This document shows, piece by piece, positions 31,958 through 42,040 of a stretch of DNA of 64,000 nucleotides. Where the stretch lies: positions 12,898,011 to 12,962,010 of the forward strand of contig JABAKD010000007.1 in assembly GCA_012845835.1 (NCBI GenBank). Direction: 5' to 3'. The notes below the pieces were generated by a model that was not told where the DNA came from, made no database searches, and worked only from the letters and a program-made list of their open reading frames with translations. The first letter of the stretch is position 1. Each line of letters opens with the position of its first letter. The position numbers and the translations under genes are program-made. The DNA comes from Undaria pinnatifida. Taxonomy: Eukaryota > Sar > Phaeophyceae > Laminariales > Alariaceae.

Positions 31958-33460
31958 GTGCAAGTACCACTAGCCACCCTTGGGCACCCTTCCTTGGACC
32001 CCCCTTCTCCTCCACCTACGCCATGCGTACATGCCCTACACGACAACATCCCTGTGGCCAGCGATAACCCCCCACGAGCCGATCCCCACGTCCCACTGAC
32101 AGCTCCGTGCCCACAACTCCTTGCACGCCTCGACGCCGATCAACTACCTAGCTTCCTCAACCTCTGGGGCTGTCTGCCGCCGCATCTGCGCGACGTTATC
32201 TTCGACCTCCACGGTTCCGGATGGTTCCCATCGGTGATCGACCGCCTAGGAGATGTCCTCTGCGAGTTTCCAGACGTATTTTCCACTTCCAAGACCGACT
32301 TCAGCTCGTGCTCATTGACGCCGTTCAAGATAACCGTACCTCCGCACAGCGAACCAGATACCTTCCGCCGGTACAGGATCAACCACAATACCAGAAAATC
32401 CCACACCGTCCTCGACCAGTACCTGGCCGCCACCTTGATCCAGCATTCGACCTCACTTTATTCCAGCCTTATGGTCGCCATCCCGAAGAAGGACGGCGGT
32501 ATCCGCATCACCATCAACTACAAGAAGCTGAACGCCATCAGCTCCCTCGGACAGCTTCCTATCCCCCGCGTCGACGAGGTCCTTGATTCTTTAGGAAAAG
32601 GGCGCATTTTCTCCCTCTTCGACATGGTCTCCTCGTGCCACCAAATCGCCATCGACAAGGATACCATCCCTTTGACGGCGTTCTGCACACCAGACCGGCT
32701 CTTCGAGTGGGTTGTGAAGCCGCAAGGCAGCAGCGCCTCCCCCGGTTGGTTCGTTAAGGTCATTAACGAGGTCATCAAAGGCTTGGAACACGTCGCCGCG
32801 GACCTCGACGACATCGTCGTCTTCGACCCCGACCCCAACGACCATGTCGTCAACATCCGAGCCCTTTTTGGTCACCTCCGTAAGCACCACCTCAAACTTT
32901 CTCCCTCCAAGGCCAAAATTGGCGCCACTACCGCCGACTTCCTGGGGCACACCATCTCCGCTGGCGGCTACAGCCCCAACTCCGACACGTTCGGCACCCT
33001 CACCAGAATCCCCATGCCCACAGACAAGAAACAGGAGCGATCATTTCCTCGGAGGCATCAACTACTACGGCAAGCTCCTACCAGACCGAGACGTCTTCGC
33101 CCCATCAACGCTCTACTCAAGCCTGGCGCCACTTTCGACTTCACTCCCGCCATGGAAGCCACTATCAGCGCGATCCTCCACGACTTTACCGGGCCACCGA
33201 TCCTCGTCTACCCCGACTGGGACGCCGTCGCCGACAACTTTCCCCCTTTCCGCCTCTACTGCGACGCTAGCCTCGACGGCATCGGAGCGATTATCGAGCA
33301 AGAACATCCCGACAGCTCCATCCGCCCCATACTCTGCATCAGCCGCGCCACCCTGGACCCCGAACGTTCATGGACACCCCTCAATCTCGAGGCCGGCAGC
33401 ATCGTCTGGGCGATCAAGCGACTACGCGGGCATCTGTGGTCCACCCGTTTCCTGATATAA
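31958..33460 (+). mobile_element. Element 2: reverse transcriptase and RNase H (500-codon open stretch)
   Basis: Approximate residues: 100-140, DVFSTSKTDFSSCSLTPFKI run-in; 170-190, VAIPKKDGGIRITINYKKLN fingers; 195-250, palm with FSLFDMVSSCHQIAI and LTAFCTP; 287-295, LDDIVVFD catalytic hairpin; 320-335, FLGHTISAGGYSPNSD thumb; 420-440, FRLYCDASLDGIGAIIEQ RNase H core; 475-500, LEAGSIVWAIKRLRGHLW. It is unusually long and open for this element. It synthesises cDNA in the family. Confidence 0.92.
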
Positions 33461-33640
33461 TCGGACTATAAGGCACTCGAGAACATCGTCAAGGTTGGCG
33501 AGCACAATGCTCTCGCCTGGCGTTTGCTCGAGTTCCATTCGGCTTACACCTACACGCTGGAGTACCGCAAAGGTACGACCAACGGCAACGCCGACTTCCT
33601 TTCACGCCTACCACAACCAGCCACTGACGCCGACCGCACC
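33461..33640 (+). mobile_element. Element 2: RNase H C-terminal end
   Basis: DYKALENIVKVGEHN and YTLEYRKGTTNGNADFLSRL form the end of gypsy RNase H, and correspond closely to 2,060-2,215 of element 1. Confidence 0.85.
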
Positions 33641-34194
33641 GGACGCAACCGCGTCACTGGCCCCGACACTGTTGGCATCTACCTCATCCGCCCTGCGGAT
33701 TCGCACCGAACGAGCCGCCTACGCCGGGTATCAGCTTGGGTAGGCTCGTGTCCCTCTTTTAGAGACCCATTCCTACCATCCGGCCTCTACCCTTCACCGC
33801 CGACGACTATGCCGTAGTGAACACCCGCGCTTCTCCTGGCTTGGCTTCCAGGCCACCCGTCGTCTCCCCGCTGTCCACAATTACCGCCACGGAACCACCG
33901 CCTTTGGGTCTGATCTCTTTTCGGACCCGCCATCGCGCCGCCGCCGCCGCGGAAACCCCCCGACCTACCGCAGGCTATGGGTTCGGACGCCGTCCGCAAC
34001 CAACCGTATCCAGAAGACCTACATCCACTCGTCGACCACCCACGCCCCCGGCCGGGGCCCAGCCAAGGCTTCCTCCGACGACAACGCTACCAGCCACGGC
34101 CACCACGCCGCTCGCGTCACCGGCACCAACCCTACCAAGGCCCGCTCCTCCTTCGACGTCTTCGCCGCCGTCCCCATCATCACCGACGCTTCTG

Positions 34195-34585
34195 TTCCCG
34201 GATCGTGTTGTCGACGTCAAGGACGACCCCCACCTCCTCGCCCGCGTTGAGCGCTACACCTACAGAAGCTGGACGCACGAACAACGCGCAGAGACCGTGC
34301 GCTACACCGCGGGAACCCCCGCGACCTTTGGCTTCGCAGTTTCAACACCTCCACCCTCCCCTCCGGGGCACACGTCTGGTACAAGGCATGTGACGGCCTC
34401 TGGTGGCTAGACGAAATCGCTTCCCGCGCGCCACCGGACGTCTCTTCGCGGACCCCCCCGGACCCTTCGCCGGATAGCTCCTACAATATCAGGTTCCTGG
34501 ACGACCCCGGCCCGATCAAGATCGGCGTCCAGTCAGCTCGCTACACTACCGCCCGGAACGCCGTCTCCGGATCGTGGTGCCTTTA
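34195..34585 (+). mobile_element. Element 2: Tudor-like C-terminal module
   Basis: The upstream part carries VDVKDDPHLLARVERYTYR. The barrel-like part has HVWYK, DGLWW, then YNIRFLDDPGPIKIG and ARYTT. It matches 5,014-5,250 of element 1 and is GC-rich like the rest of the coding part. Confidence 0.6.
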
Positions 34586-34589
34586 ACGC

Positions 34590-36590
34590 CATGGGCATGG
34601 GAGCCTATCCCGTGGGGTGCTACAGAACTCTGATGCTTCCCACCGGTGCCCCTACCGTTCCAACTCCCCCCCCTGGTAAGTGTCGGGTGTTTATTTGTTT
34701 TAGGTGATTTTACGGTAGTTTTGGCATGAATTCTTCACGGTCAGCCTTTAATCTACAGCATTTTCTAGGGTAGTACCTCGTGGTTAGTCCTTTCACCTAC
34801 AGTAGCTTCAGAAATGATTCTTCATAGTCAGCCTTCAACCTGCAGTAACTTTAGTGGTATCTTATCGTGGTCATCCTTCCGACCTGGAGTGGGTCTTCGT
34901 CATGTCTTCTCATGGTTAGCCTCCAACCGTCATCAGGTTTAAAAGTTTGGTTTTAACATAATGGCGTCAATCGTGAAACCTCCGCTTTCGGCTTTGTTTT
35001 CATGCCAGTGTCTGTCTCTTTTTCTCGCAACCGTTGATTTCGCCTGCCTCACTCCGTGACGGCTAACAACTCGTGGTGGTAGAGCGGTATTTATGATTTT
35101 CTGCATTATGCAGCATTTTTGAGAACGATCGTCTGACGACACCGTTTCTCCTTTGCCCCACTCTGTGATGGCTATCGAACCAGGACCGTCTCGTACCTAG
35201 GACGTATTTGGGTATTCCTCTCCATCTCTTTGTTCTGTTCTGTTTGCTTTCTCTGTACCACCTCGGCCTCCGCTAGCCTCGTTTCGTTCAGGCTTCCGAA
35301 CCGTGGTAACTTTTGTTTTTCATTTGTGTTTGTACTTCACGATTCCTCCCCCGACACCCGGTGATTTTTCGCCTGGGTGATCGACCTCTGTGTTGTATCC
35401 TGACCGTCGCCGGTGCTGCTTTGCCCTGACGACATCGCCGAGCTCTAGGATTGATCGTTTTTTCTCCATACTTTGCCAAGTAGGGTCCCAGTAGCCTTGC
35501 AGACTCGCGAGACGACCAAATTACCGGCAGTCCTTTTTTCATGCTTTGTTTTTGAATTGTCTTCGTGTTTGAGTCCCGGTAGCTTTTGCCTGCCCACAAG
35601 GCCGCCGGATTGTCTGTCATCATACTCCTGCCACGGTTGACCCCCTCGAACTGTGCTCAGGTTCCCGTGAACTTCCCAATCACGGCAGTAGTTACGCTCT
35701 CCCCGTTTATTTGTCTTCTCGTTTCTGTTTGTCTTTTTTTGGGTGTACATCTTTCGTTGCCATTCTACGGTGTATGACGCGTCATTCGGCCCCCTGCAGG
35801 CGTTATTTTGCCATGCTACCTCCGTCCCTCAGCGCTGCTGACATTTTTCTGTGTTGGACGCATTAGGTCGATCCACTCGCGTACCTTTTTTGCTACCCTG
35901 ATTTTCTGTTCGTATTGGTTGAGTTACCTTGCTACGTTTGCCGGTATTGTTCCCAGCGCAAACAGGCCTCCCAGGGCGCCACGTTGTTCGCTCGATTAAG
36001 TGGCGCTAGCAGCCCCTTAGCTTCAGCGAGCCTTACGGTAACCAGGCCGCGCTCGTTTTGTCTTACGTGCGACTTTCCATCTTCTTCGGGCCTTGGCCAC
36101 ACGGCTGCGCGTGATGCCTCCCGGACATATATATTTTCGAATTTGGGTGATGTTCCCTTTGCAAGCTTTCGAGTGACCCACCCTGTACGGCGAACGACTC
36201 CCCGTTCGCCCCACCCTGGGTCCCACATATATCGCTCCGGTAACGTGTTTATGACATTCCCTTTTGTCTTCGCTTCGCTTTTTGCATTTCTTAGCTACCT
36301 TCACTTAGTCTTCAGGTTCCCTTTTTCGTTTTCAGCTTCGGCTGTTCTACTTAGGTTGCCCCATTGTGGGTTTTCTGTCTTGATCCATCTTGTTGTGGCC
36401 TTTCTTTCCGCGATTTGCTCTCTTGAATGATCCTCTACGTGGCGTTTAGGCCTTGTTGCGAGGTGTGGGGGTGTCTATCGCCTCATGTCTTTGTTTCGAA
36501 TAGCCGGGTCTTCGACCCCCGTTCCCGGTCTTTTAGGATAAACTTTGTCGTCACCCTTCGACAGTCTTGATGTCTTCATATACGACTATT
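34590..36590 (+). mobile_element. Element 2: 3' noncoding region
   Basis: About 2 kb of T/C-rich sequence without a convincing gene. From 34,720 to 34,945, four degenerate ~60-bp units recur around CATGGTTAGCCTCCAACC-like and TTCTTCAC/ATGGTCAGCC-like motifs. Such long noncoding tails are unusual for small gypsy elements but known in giant ones. Confidence 0.65.
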
Positions 36591-36603
36591 CAGGGTGGGC
36601 TAG
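36591..36603 (+). promoter_or_regulatory. Polypurine-tract-like primer site, element 2
   Basis: CAGGGTGGGCTAG immediately precedes the LTR start TGTAATAGAG and matches the same site in element 1 at 6,145-6,157 except for one base. Confidence 0.75.
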
Positions 36604-37180
36604 TGTAATAGAGGTTCAGTGTAGCAGGCAATAGGTTCGGTAAGGTAGCCCGCAGAGGTGTGGCCTATTGGCTACAAGAAGATTATTTAAAACAGAGTAT
36701 TCTGAGTGGAGAAGATAACCCGTAGAATCTAGTTAGCTTATACCACAAGAGCGTTCTCGGTATTGGCACGTTCCTCCTCTGGGCAAGATAGATAAATTTA
36801 AGCGACTTAAAAGCGTCCATAGGAATATAGATCATCTAGGAGAACGTTCCTTGTACGTTTCATAGGTTAACGTCCAAAAGAGAGCACAGCAGCAATGCTG
36901 GGGGAACGCGAAGTCTGTGAGCCTCACCCCACCCCTATGCTCTCACTCCTCCTTTCTTGTCCTCTCGAGCTTCTCATAGCTCGAGGCCAATGATAGGAAA
37001 TCTGCAAAGAAGAACCGGTGCTGTCTCCAACCGAACCTGATACGCTGCGTCTGCGTCGCTTCGCTTACACCTTCCCGGCACCACGACTCTTCATATAACC
37101 ACTGCGGAGGCCACCGAGTTGACTGGTTGCTTGGGGCTTGGAGTACTTGGAACTTGGAACGGAATCATATTAGAATCTCT
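36604..37180 (+). repeat. 3' LTR of element 2
   Basis: Starts TGTAATAGAG and follows the 5' LTR through GTAGCCCGCAGAG, TATTGGCTACAAGAAGATT, TTATACCACAAGAGCGTTCT and ACCACGACTCTTCA. The right end is approximate. Confidence 0.8.
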
Positions 37181-37307
37181 GCTGATTGCTTTTCAAATCG
37201 AATAGATTTATAGCATTTCTACCTTGACATTAGTCATTTTTGTCGTCAACTTTGGAAGAGAAAGAGAAGCGTAAGTACGTGTTCTTGAGCATAACCGAAC
37301 GGCATAC

Positions 37308-37610
37308 TTGGAACAGAATTTACGGAACTGGTTGGTTGGGGGAGTGTTGCTTCGTGCATATCTGGGAGGGTTTTTCTTCATAAGCTTGAAGCCCACGAGA
37401 GAGTACGTGCACATGAGACGGCATATAGAACTCACATTGTGTGGAGAAGATGTGGACGCCGTAAGGTTTCCCGCGACAAGGGGCACGCGATACCTCCAAT
37501 ACGTGGTCAGGAGGCTCACGGGAGGTAATTTGGGATTCAACACAACGAGACTCTGGCGACAAGTTTTCTGGCAGTTGGTACCGATGTTCATGGAAGGGAT
37601 GTTCGAGTAG
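37308..37610 (+). CDS. Short ORF, 100 codons, unknown
   Basis: The frame encodes a basic, aromatic-rich protein (for example RYLQYVVRRLTGGNLGFNTT and RLWRQVFWQLVPMFMEGMF). It looks more protein-like than neighbouring frames, with little low complexity, and it starts with ATG. I recognise no domain. It lies just right of element 2, so it may be a fragment of another mobile element or a host exon. Confidence 0.25.
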   Translation: MEQNLRNWLVGGVLLRAYLGGFFFISLKPTREYVHMRRHIELTLCGEDVDAVRFPATRGTRYLQYVVRRLTGGNLGFNTTRLWRQVFWQLVPMFMEGMFE

Positions 37611-37919
37611 TGTTTTATCATAGTCCAATCAATGCTTGTCGAGCCACGAGAACGGCCGTGTCACAACTTTTAGATTTGTCCCGAACGCGCCACGTGGACA
37701 TGGCTACCCTGCCTTTGAGGCGAGGCTTGCCCCTTCCTGTGTACTTACGTGGTAAATCGGGCATGTGCCAGAAGCACTCGATTCCCACGAGGCACATACC
37801 CCTTCCTGTCCTAAAGTCGAGCTGCACCGTCCCGCCGAAAAAGCTAGTATGTATCTGTTCGGGTCGGTTGCGCAAAACCCAAAACTCAGAAGTACACATC
37901 GGACACCATGAGGTTTGAA

Positions 37920-38776
37920 CTGAACGAACGAATGCGAATATGATAGCCTCATTCCAACCGTTCCAAAGAGATCGAAATCAATTAAGAAAAACGCTCCATA
38001 CCAGCACCTACTAATAGTTGCCGGTTCTATTATCGTATATCCAATAGGTATTGTTTGTGCAGGTACATGTAATACGTGGAAGATCATTTAGTTATTTTAT
38101 CAAATCACCATTGTTTTAAGCCTTTACCCGGGAAGCACCCGGAAGATGGAAGAACATGTATTAAATTCCGGTTTCAGAGCTCTTTAATATTGACTGGCAG
38201 TCAGCGAAGTGCAGATAATAGTCTAGTCTAAGCATTTGATTCTGATTTCAGAGCTCTAGTGTAGATTATAGTTTAGTCTAATTAAGGAAGGCAGAACCCA
38301 GGAAGATGGTGGCCATGACTTCATTACATCCCATAGACATGCATAGACGATACATTTTCGACACCATATAGATAGATCACAGACACCCCAGCCTAAAGGC
38401 AAGCGCCGGCGGGACGCGGAGGGGGGGAGTAGACGCATCTATTCGAAGAAATGATCATGGTTTGGGGTTTGTTCAGACCGCCGATACACGTAAAACATCT
38501 ACGTATTTCCCGGGAAAGCGATTGCGATTGCCAAGAAAAATCTAAATGCGGCCGTTCTCAGGTGGGCTGACAATCTACTAGTATACAAAGTGCGTATACC
38601 CGTTCTTCATCAGCATGCAGCCACGGACGTCCGATTGACCACAGCAGCAGTTGTCCCGTTGTTTGGCAGTATACGTGGCGATAGGCCACGACCACGATGC
38701 CACCAGGGCCTTCCGGCTGCTTACAGTTATGTCCCGTGCTTTGAGGTTCGACGTTTTTCTTCCTGCACACGTAGAC
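37920..38776. other. Intergenic, no gene seen
   Basis: AT-rich sequence. A ~72-bp degenerate duplication lies at 38,170-38,285 (TTCAGAGCTCT and TAGTCTAGTCTAA or TAGTTTAGTCTAA in each unit). Nothing else is recognisable. Confidence 0.5.
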
Positions 38777-39065
38777 TATACCTTTTCAGCTTCTGGACAA
38801 GCCGCGGTCACAGGTGTCGTCCCTTCTTTCCCCCCGGTTCTTGCCTTCAATTTTTATCGCGCATAGGGTTCAGCAATCCCACTGCTCGTCGATTTTTCAT
38901 CGAGCTCTGAACTCACGCTCTCGCGCTTTCCGCAAATCAATTTGTGCACAAGAAAAAGTCCCCACGAATATACCTGGTATACGAGTATGCGCTCGGGGGG
39001 GGTTCGATCGACGTAGAAGAGTCTAATAACATAAAAACCACCGTGATAGGGTACCCAGCAGGTAC
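38777..39065 (-). mobile_element. SINE-D copy 1 (tRNA-derived)
   Basis: The body is shared with four other copies: CACAGGTGTCGTCCC, CCCCCCGGTTCTTGCCTTCA, CCCACTGCTCGTCG and TGTGCACAAGAAAAAGTC. On the minus strand a B-box-like GATCGAACCCC lies in the head. A TACCTGGTA sits at the head/body junction and is absent from other copies. Confidence 0.75.
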
Positions 39066-39514
39066 AGAAGCTGTCCTGTTCAAGCGTTGGTGCGTGTATG
39101 CCCTTTGGCCCTCTTTAGTGTGGGCCCCCAGTTTTTGGCGGTGAATATCGCTCGTCACGAGGTTTTTATTAATATTTATCCAAATTACGCGGGAGCGTTA
39201 TGTAGTAGTGCAGGGTCCCACTTTCGTGCTAGTGTTGTCGTTCGCAAAGGTGCCGCACTATTTACAGGAGAACTCGTGGTAATCAGGACCAAATGTAGTC
39301 ACTAAAAGCAGGGGGCTATACTCGTACGAATACCTGGTAGGTTTTTGTCTATATCGTCGGTCCTCATCACTATGGTCCTCCGTAAAATAGCCTCAGGTGT
39401 TCTTGTCTTGCCTCCACCATCTGCCATTGAAACTGAACCGTTGACTTTATTGTATCTGATAAAGGGGATGTTTATTACTAATGTTTTTGCTGCTTGCATA
39501 CGAGGTACTATATT

Positions 39515-39640
39515 ATTAAGGACACACAACCCGTAATACGCGCGATCGGAGTATCAAACACAGCTTGCAAAGATGAGTTTCGAAATGTTCGATCTCACAG
39601 CTGGAGTGTATTTTAATGTTTCTAATATTATACTAAAAAT
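39515..39640 (-). mobile_element. G-rich element B, isolated end
   Basis: The minus-strand head of family B only: CACACAACCCGTAATACGCG, GCTTGCAAAGATGAGTTTCG and TCGATCTCACAGCTGGAGTG. No G-rich part adjoins it, so this is a solo end or deletion remnant. Confidence 0.75.
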
Positions 39641-39689
39641 ATAGTTTAGAGCCAATGCGAGATCAACGCTGCGCTGATGTGAGACAGCT

Positions 39690-39903
39690 ACTTATATCAT
39701 AGACGTTGGCTGTGGTCGCGAGAAAACACTCGGAAATCTGTGGGGCAAGCCTGGCTCGTGGCTACAACAGTAGGTTGTGCAACAAGCCAAGTCGAACTCG
39801 GGTTCGAGCACAAGGATCGCAGCCAGTTGCGCGACCTTTTGTACAACGGCTACAACCTACAAACAAACAAACAAACAAACAAAAAAGCACACAACAAACA
39901 AAC
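39690..39903 (+). mobile_element. SINE-like repeat with tRNA-type B box and (CAAA)n tail
   Basis: GGGTTCGAGCA at 39,800-39,810 resembles a pol III B box, and the segment ends in CAAACAAACAAACAAACAAA at 39,868-39,891. I see no second copy, so the family assignment is tentative. Confidence 0.45.
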
Positions 39904-39959
39904 ACGTGACGTGCGAACAGAGCATATTATGAAAGATGCACATAATATATCTTATTTTC

Positions 39960-40050
39960 ACGCAGCTATTATTATACCAAAGATGTGAGTGTCGACCATA
40001 AAATTGTCGAACTCCCAGCCGACGTATGTATAATAATTTCAACCAAAAAA
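39960..40050 (-). repeat. Diverged repeat C/B-like fragment
   Basis: On the minus strand, CGGCTGGGAGTTCGACAATT and GGTCGACACTC resemble the repeat C core seen at 21,722 and 45,625. Confidence 0.4.
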
Positions 40051-40745
40051 ACTTTGTCTGATGTAGCAATCCCCATGGCGTTGCAACCTACTATCTATGG
40101 TCTTGGAAGGGGTGCTATGACACACCATACGGTCATTGGAGGGTCGTACGAAGGCGTTGCGGCCTCCGATCCTACCAAGCCGACCGTCCAAGCGCGAGGC
40201 ATGGGTTGGAGCTGATTGCCGTACTGTGCACCTACCGCTATTATTGGGGAAAACACTCTGAGAGTATCATACGGTCAGAGATTATCGAGAGAGTAAGACG
40301 TGCCGTTAGCAATACGACGCAAATTTACCGCCGTATCATGTGGTGAATGAATAAGACGCGCAACATAGTACACACCGCCCTCTAACTACTTCATATTTTT
40401 TTGTTTTTTTACTCGTGTACAGGAAGAGAATCAACAGACACCGAGCGAAGCGCGAGCACATGGACACATCCCGACGACGTGTGTTCCTTCCTAAAGCCGC
40501 GGCCGTATTGCTCGTCTTGTGTGTGCGATTGCTTCTAGTAGTAGTAGAAGAGTTGGAGAACAGCGGCCCTGAAATCTCCTGGGCGGGAGGTGTGAGATGT
40601 CACCCTACGTGTTATACCGGCTGCGCGCGTCACCCGCGGGTCGAGAGGGTCGGGTCCTTCCAACCACGATTTGCTCGTAAAAATTGGTGAATGTTTGGAA
40701 GGGAATAAAAGAACACGAATATGCCGGTCTCCCAGATGGTGTAGA

Positions 40746-41024
40746 CTATACTACTACAAGTAACACTCGATGGAAAATCGACGAGCAGTGGGATTGCTGA
40801 ACCCTATGTGCAACAAAAATTGAAGGCAATAACCGGGGGGAAGAAGAGACGACACCTGTGACCACGGCTTGTTCAGAAGCTGGAAAGTAGAAGAGCAAGT
40901 GTGAAAAACAAGCAAAACAAACAAACAAACAAACAAACAAACAAACAAACAAACAAACAAACAAACAAACAAACAAACAAACAAACAAACAAACAAACAA
41001 ACAAAACAAACAAACAAACACGTA
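40746..41024 (+). mobile_element. SINE-D copy 2, 5'-truncated, with 110-bp (AAAC)n tail
   Basis: The body runs from CACTCGATGGAAAATCGACG to GAAGCTGGAAAGTAGAAG, then AAAACAAGCAAAACAAAC and about 27 CAAA units at 40,912-41,022. It shows that the family tail is an AAAC repeat. The CLFV-repeat open frame opposite it is an artefact of the tail. Confidence 0.8.
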
Positions 41025-41714
41025 GTGCGTAGTGGTCATGCCAAGGGAGCACGCAAAAAGGAGAAAACGGAGCCACACTACACCTAGAAAAGTTTGAACG
41101 AAAAAAAAATCGAAGCGTTTTAATTTCTGCGCGAATAGAGAAAATGACGTCTTCTTTCCAACTTGTTTTACTCACGAGTAGTTTTAGCAACAACCCTTTT
41201 TTGCCCTTGTCCCAGAGTGGTAAACAATGCTGTGATGTGCATTTTTTTAGTCATTTTTGTTTTTTTTTGTTGTTTGTTTGGGCTCCCGTGGTTACCCTCG
41301 AATGCCACAATGCCACTAGAATTTGTTTGGGGGTTTAAATGTAACGTGCGTCGGACTGTTGAGGTAGTTTGCAGAAAAACATGCACCAAACGAGTCAAAA
41401 TATTGCTGAGGCTGCCAGCATTCGATGCGAGTCGACAAGCGAAGAAAGAGCCGACGAAGTCTTCTCGCGACACAAATGAAAGCACGTGCCGTCGTGGGGA
41501 GGGGGGAGAAGAGCCTGCTTAGCGACCCCGGATCTGAGTTACGTCCAGGGAGGGAGAGGGAGAAAGAACGAGCGAATATCATAGATGGGATGAGCACAAT
41601 ATGTACGTTCCAACTAAACACAGCGGCATCAATTTGTCACGGATATGTACTACTGCTGTTGTTCTACTACATACGTGCACATAATATTCGTATGATTCAG
41701 TAGTACCTGGTGCC

Positions 41715-42040
41715 CGGTATATATCAGCCGGTCGCCTCGTTGGCGTATCAGGGTATCTTCGAGCCTGGTATCGGTCAGTTTCGTGAGTTCGAGCCCCGCC
41801 GAATGCATACTCGTATTAAATGGATGGGACTTTTTTCTTGTTGTGCACAATTTGTTTTGCGGAAAGCGCGAGAGCGTGAGTTAGCAACACTCGATGAAAA
41901 GTCGACGAGCAGTGAGAATGCTGAACCCTCTGCGCGATAAAAATTGAAGGCAAGAACCGGGGGGGAAGAAGGGACGACACCTGAGTCCACGGTTTGTCCA
42001 GAAGTTTGAAAGTAAAAGTGTGAGAAAAAACCAAAAAAAA
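41715..42040 (+). mobile_element. SINE-D copy 3, most complete (tRNA head, body, A-rich tail)
   Basis: A box-like TTGGCGTATCAGGG is at 41,740-41,753 and B box-like GAGTTCGAGCCCC at 41,785-41,797. The body has TTGTGCACAATTTG, GCGCGAGAGCGTGAGTTAGC and GAACCGGGGGGGAAGAAGGG, and the tail is AAAAAACCAAAAAAAAAC. The spacing fits an internal pol III promoter from a tRNA, so the family is a tRNA-derived SINE moved by a LINE in trans. Confidence 0.8.

Larger units (their letters stand above)
23297..37180 (+). mobile_element. Ty3/gypsy LTR retrotransposon, near full length (~13.9 kb), broken copy
   Basis: Two direct repeats, 23,297-23,880 and 36,604 to about 37,180, begin TGTAACAGAG and TGTAATAGAG and stay alignable for more than 450 bp. 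They are the LTRs. A polypurine-like tract precedes the 3' LTR and a possible primer site follows the 5' LTR. Inside, in order, are a 2.9-kb noncoding leader, gag with a zinc knuckle, a NADAR-like module, protease, RT, RNase H, a Tudor-like module and a 2-kb noncoding tail. I did not recognise an integrase core in this copy. LTR divergence of about 15% by eye points to an old insertion. Coding parts carry several breaks, though the RT region is long and open. Confidence 0.88.

Noticed and set aside
31958-33460. Functional retrotransposon gene because of the 500-codon open frame
   Set aside because: The element as a whole carries breaks and its LTRs are well diverged; I treat it as a fossil.
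40746-41078. Minus-strand frames with a repeated CLFV motif
   Set aside because: They are translations of the (CAAA)n tail of a SINE.
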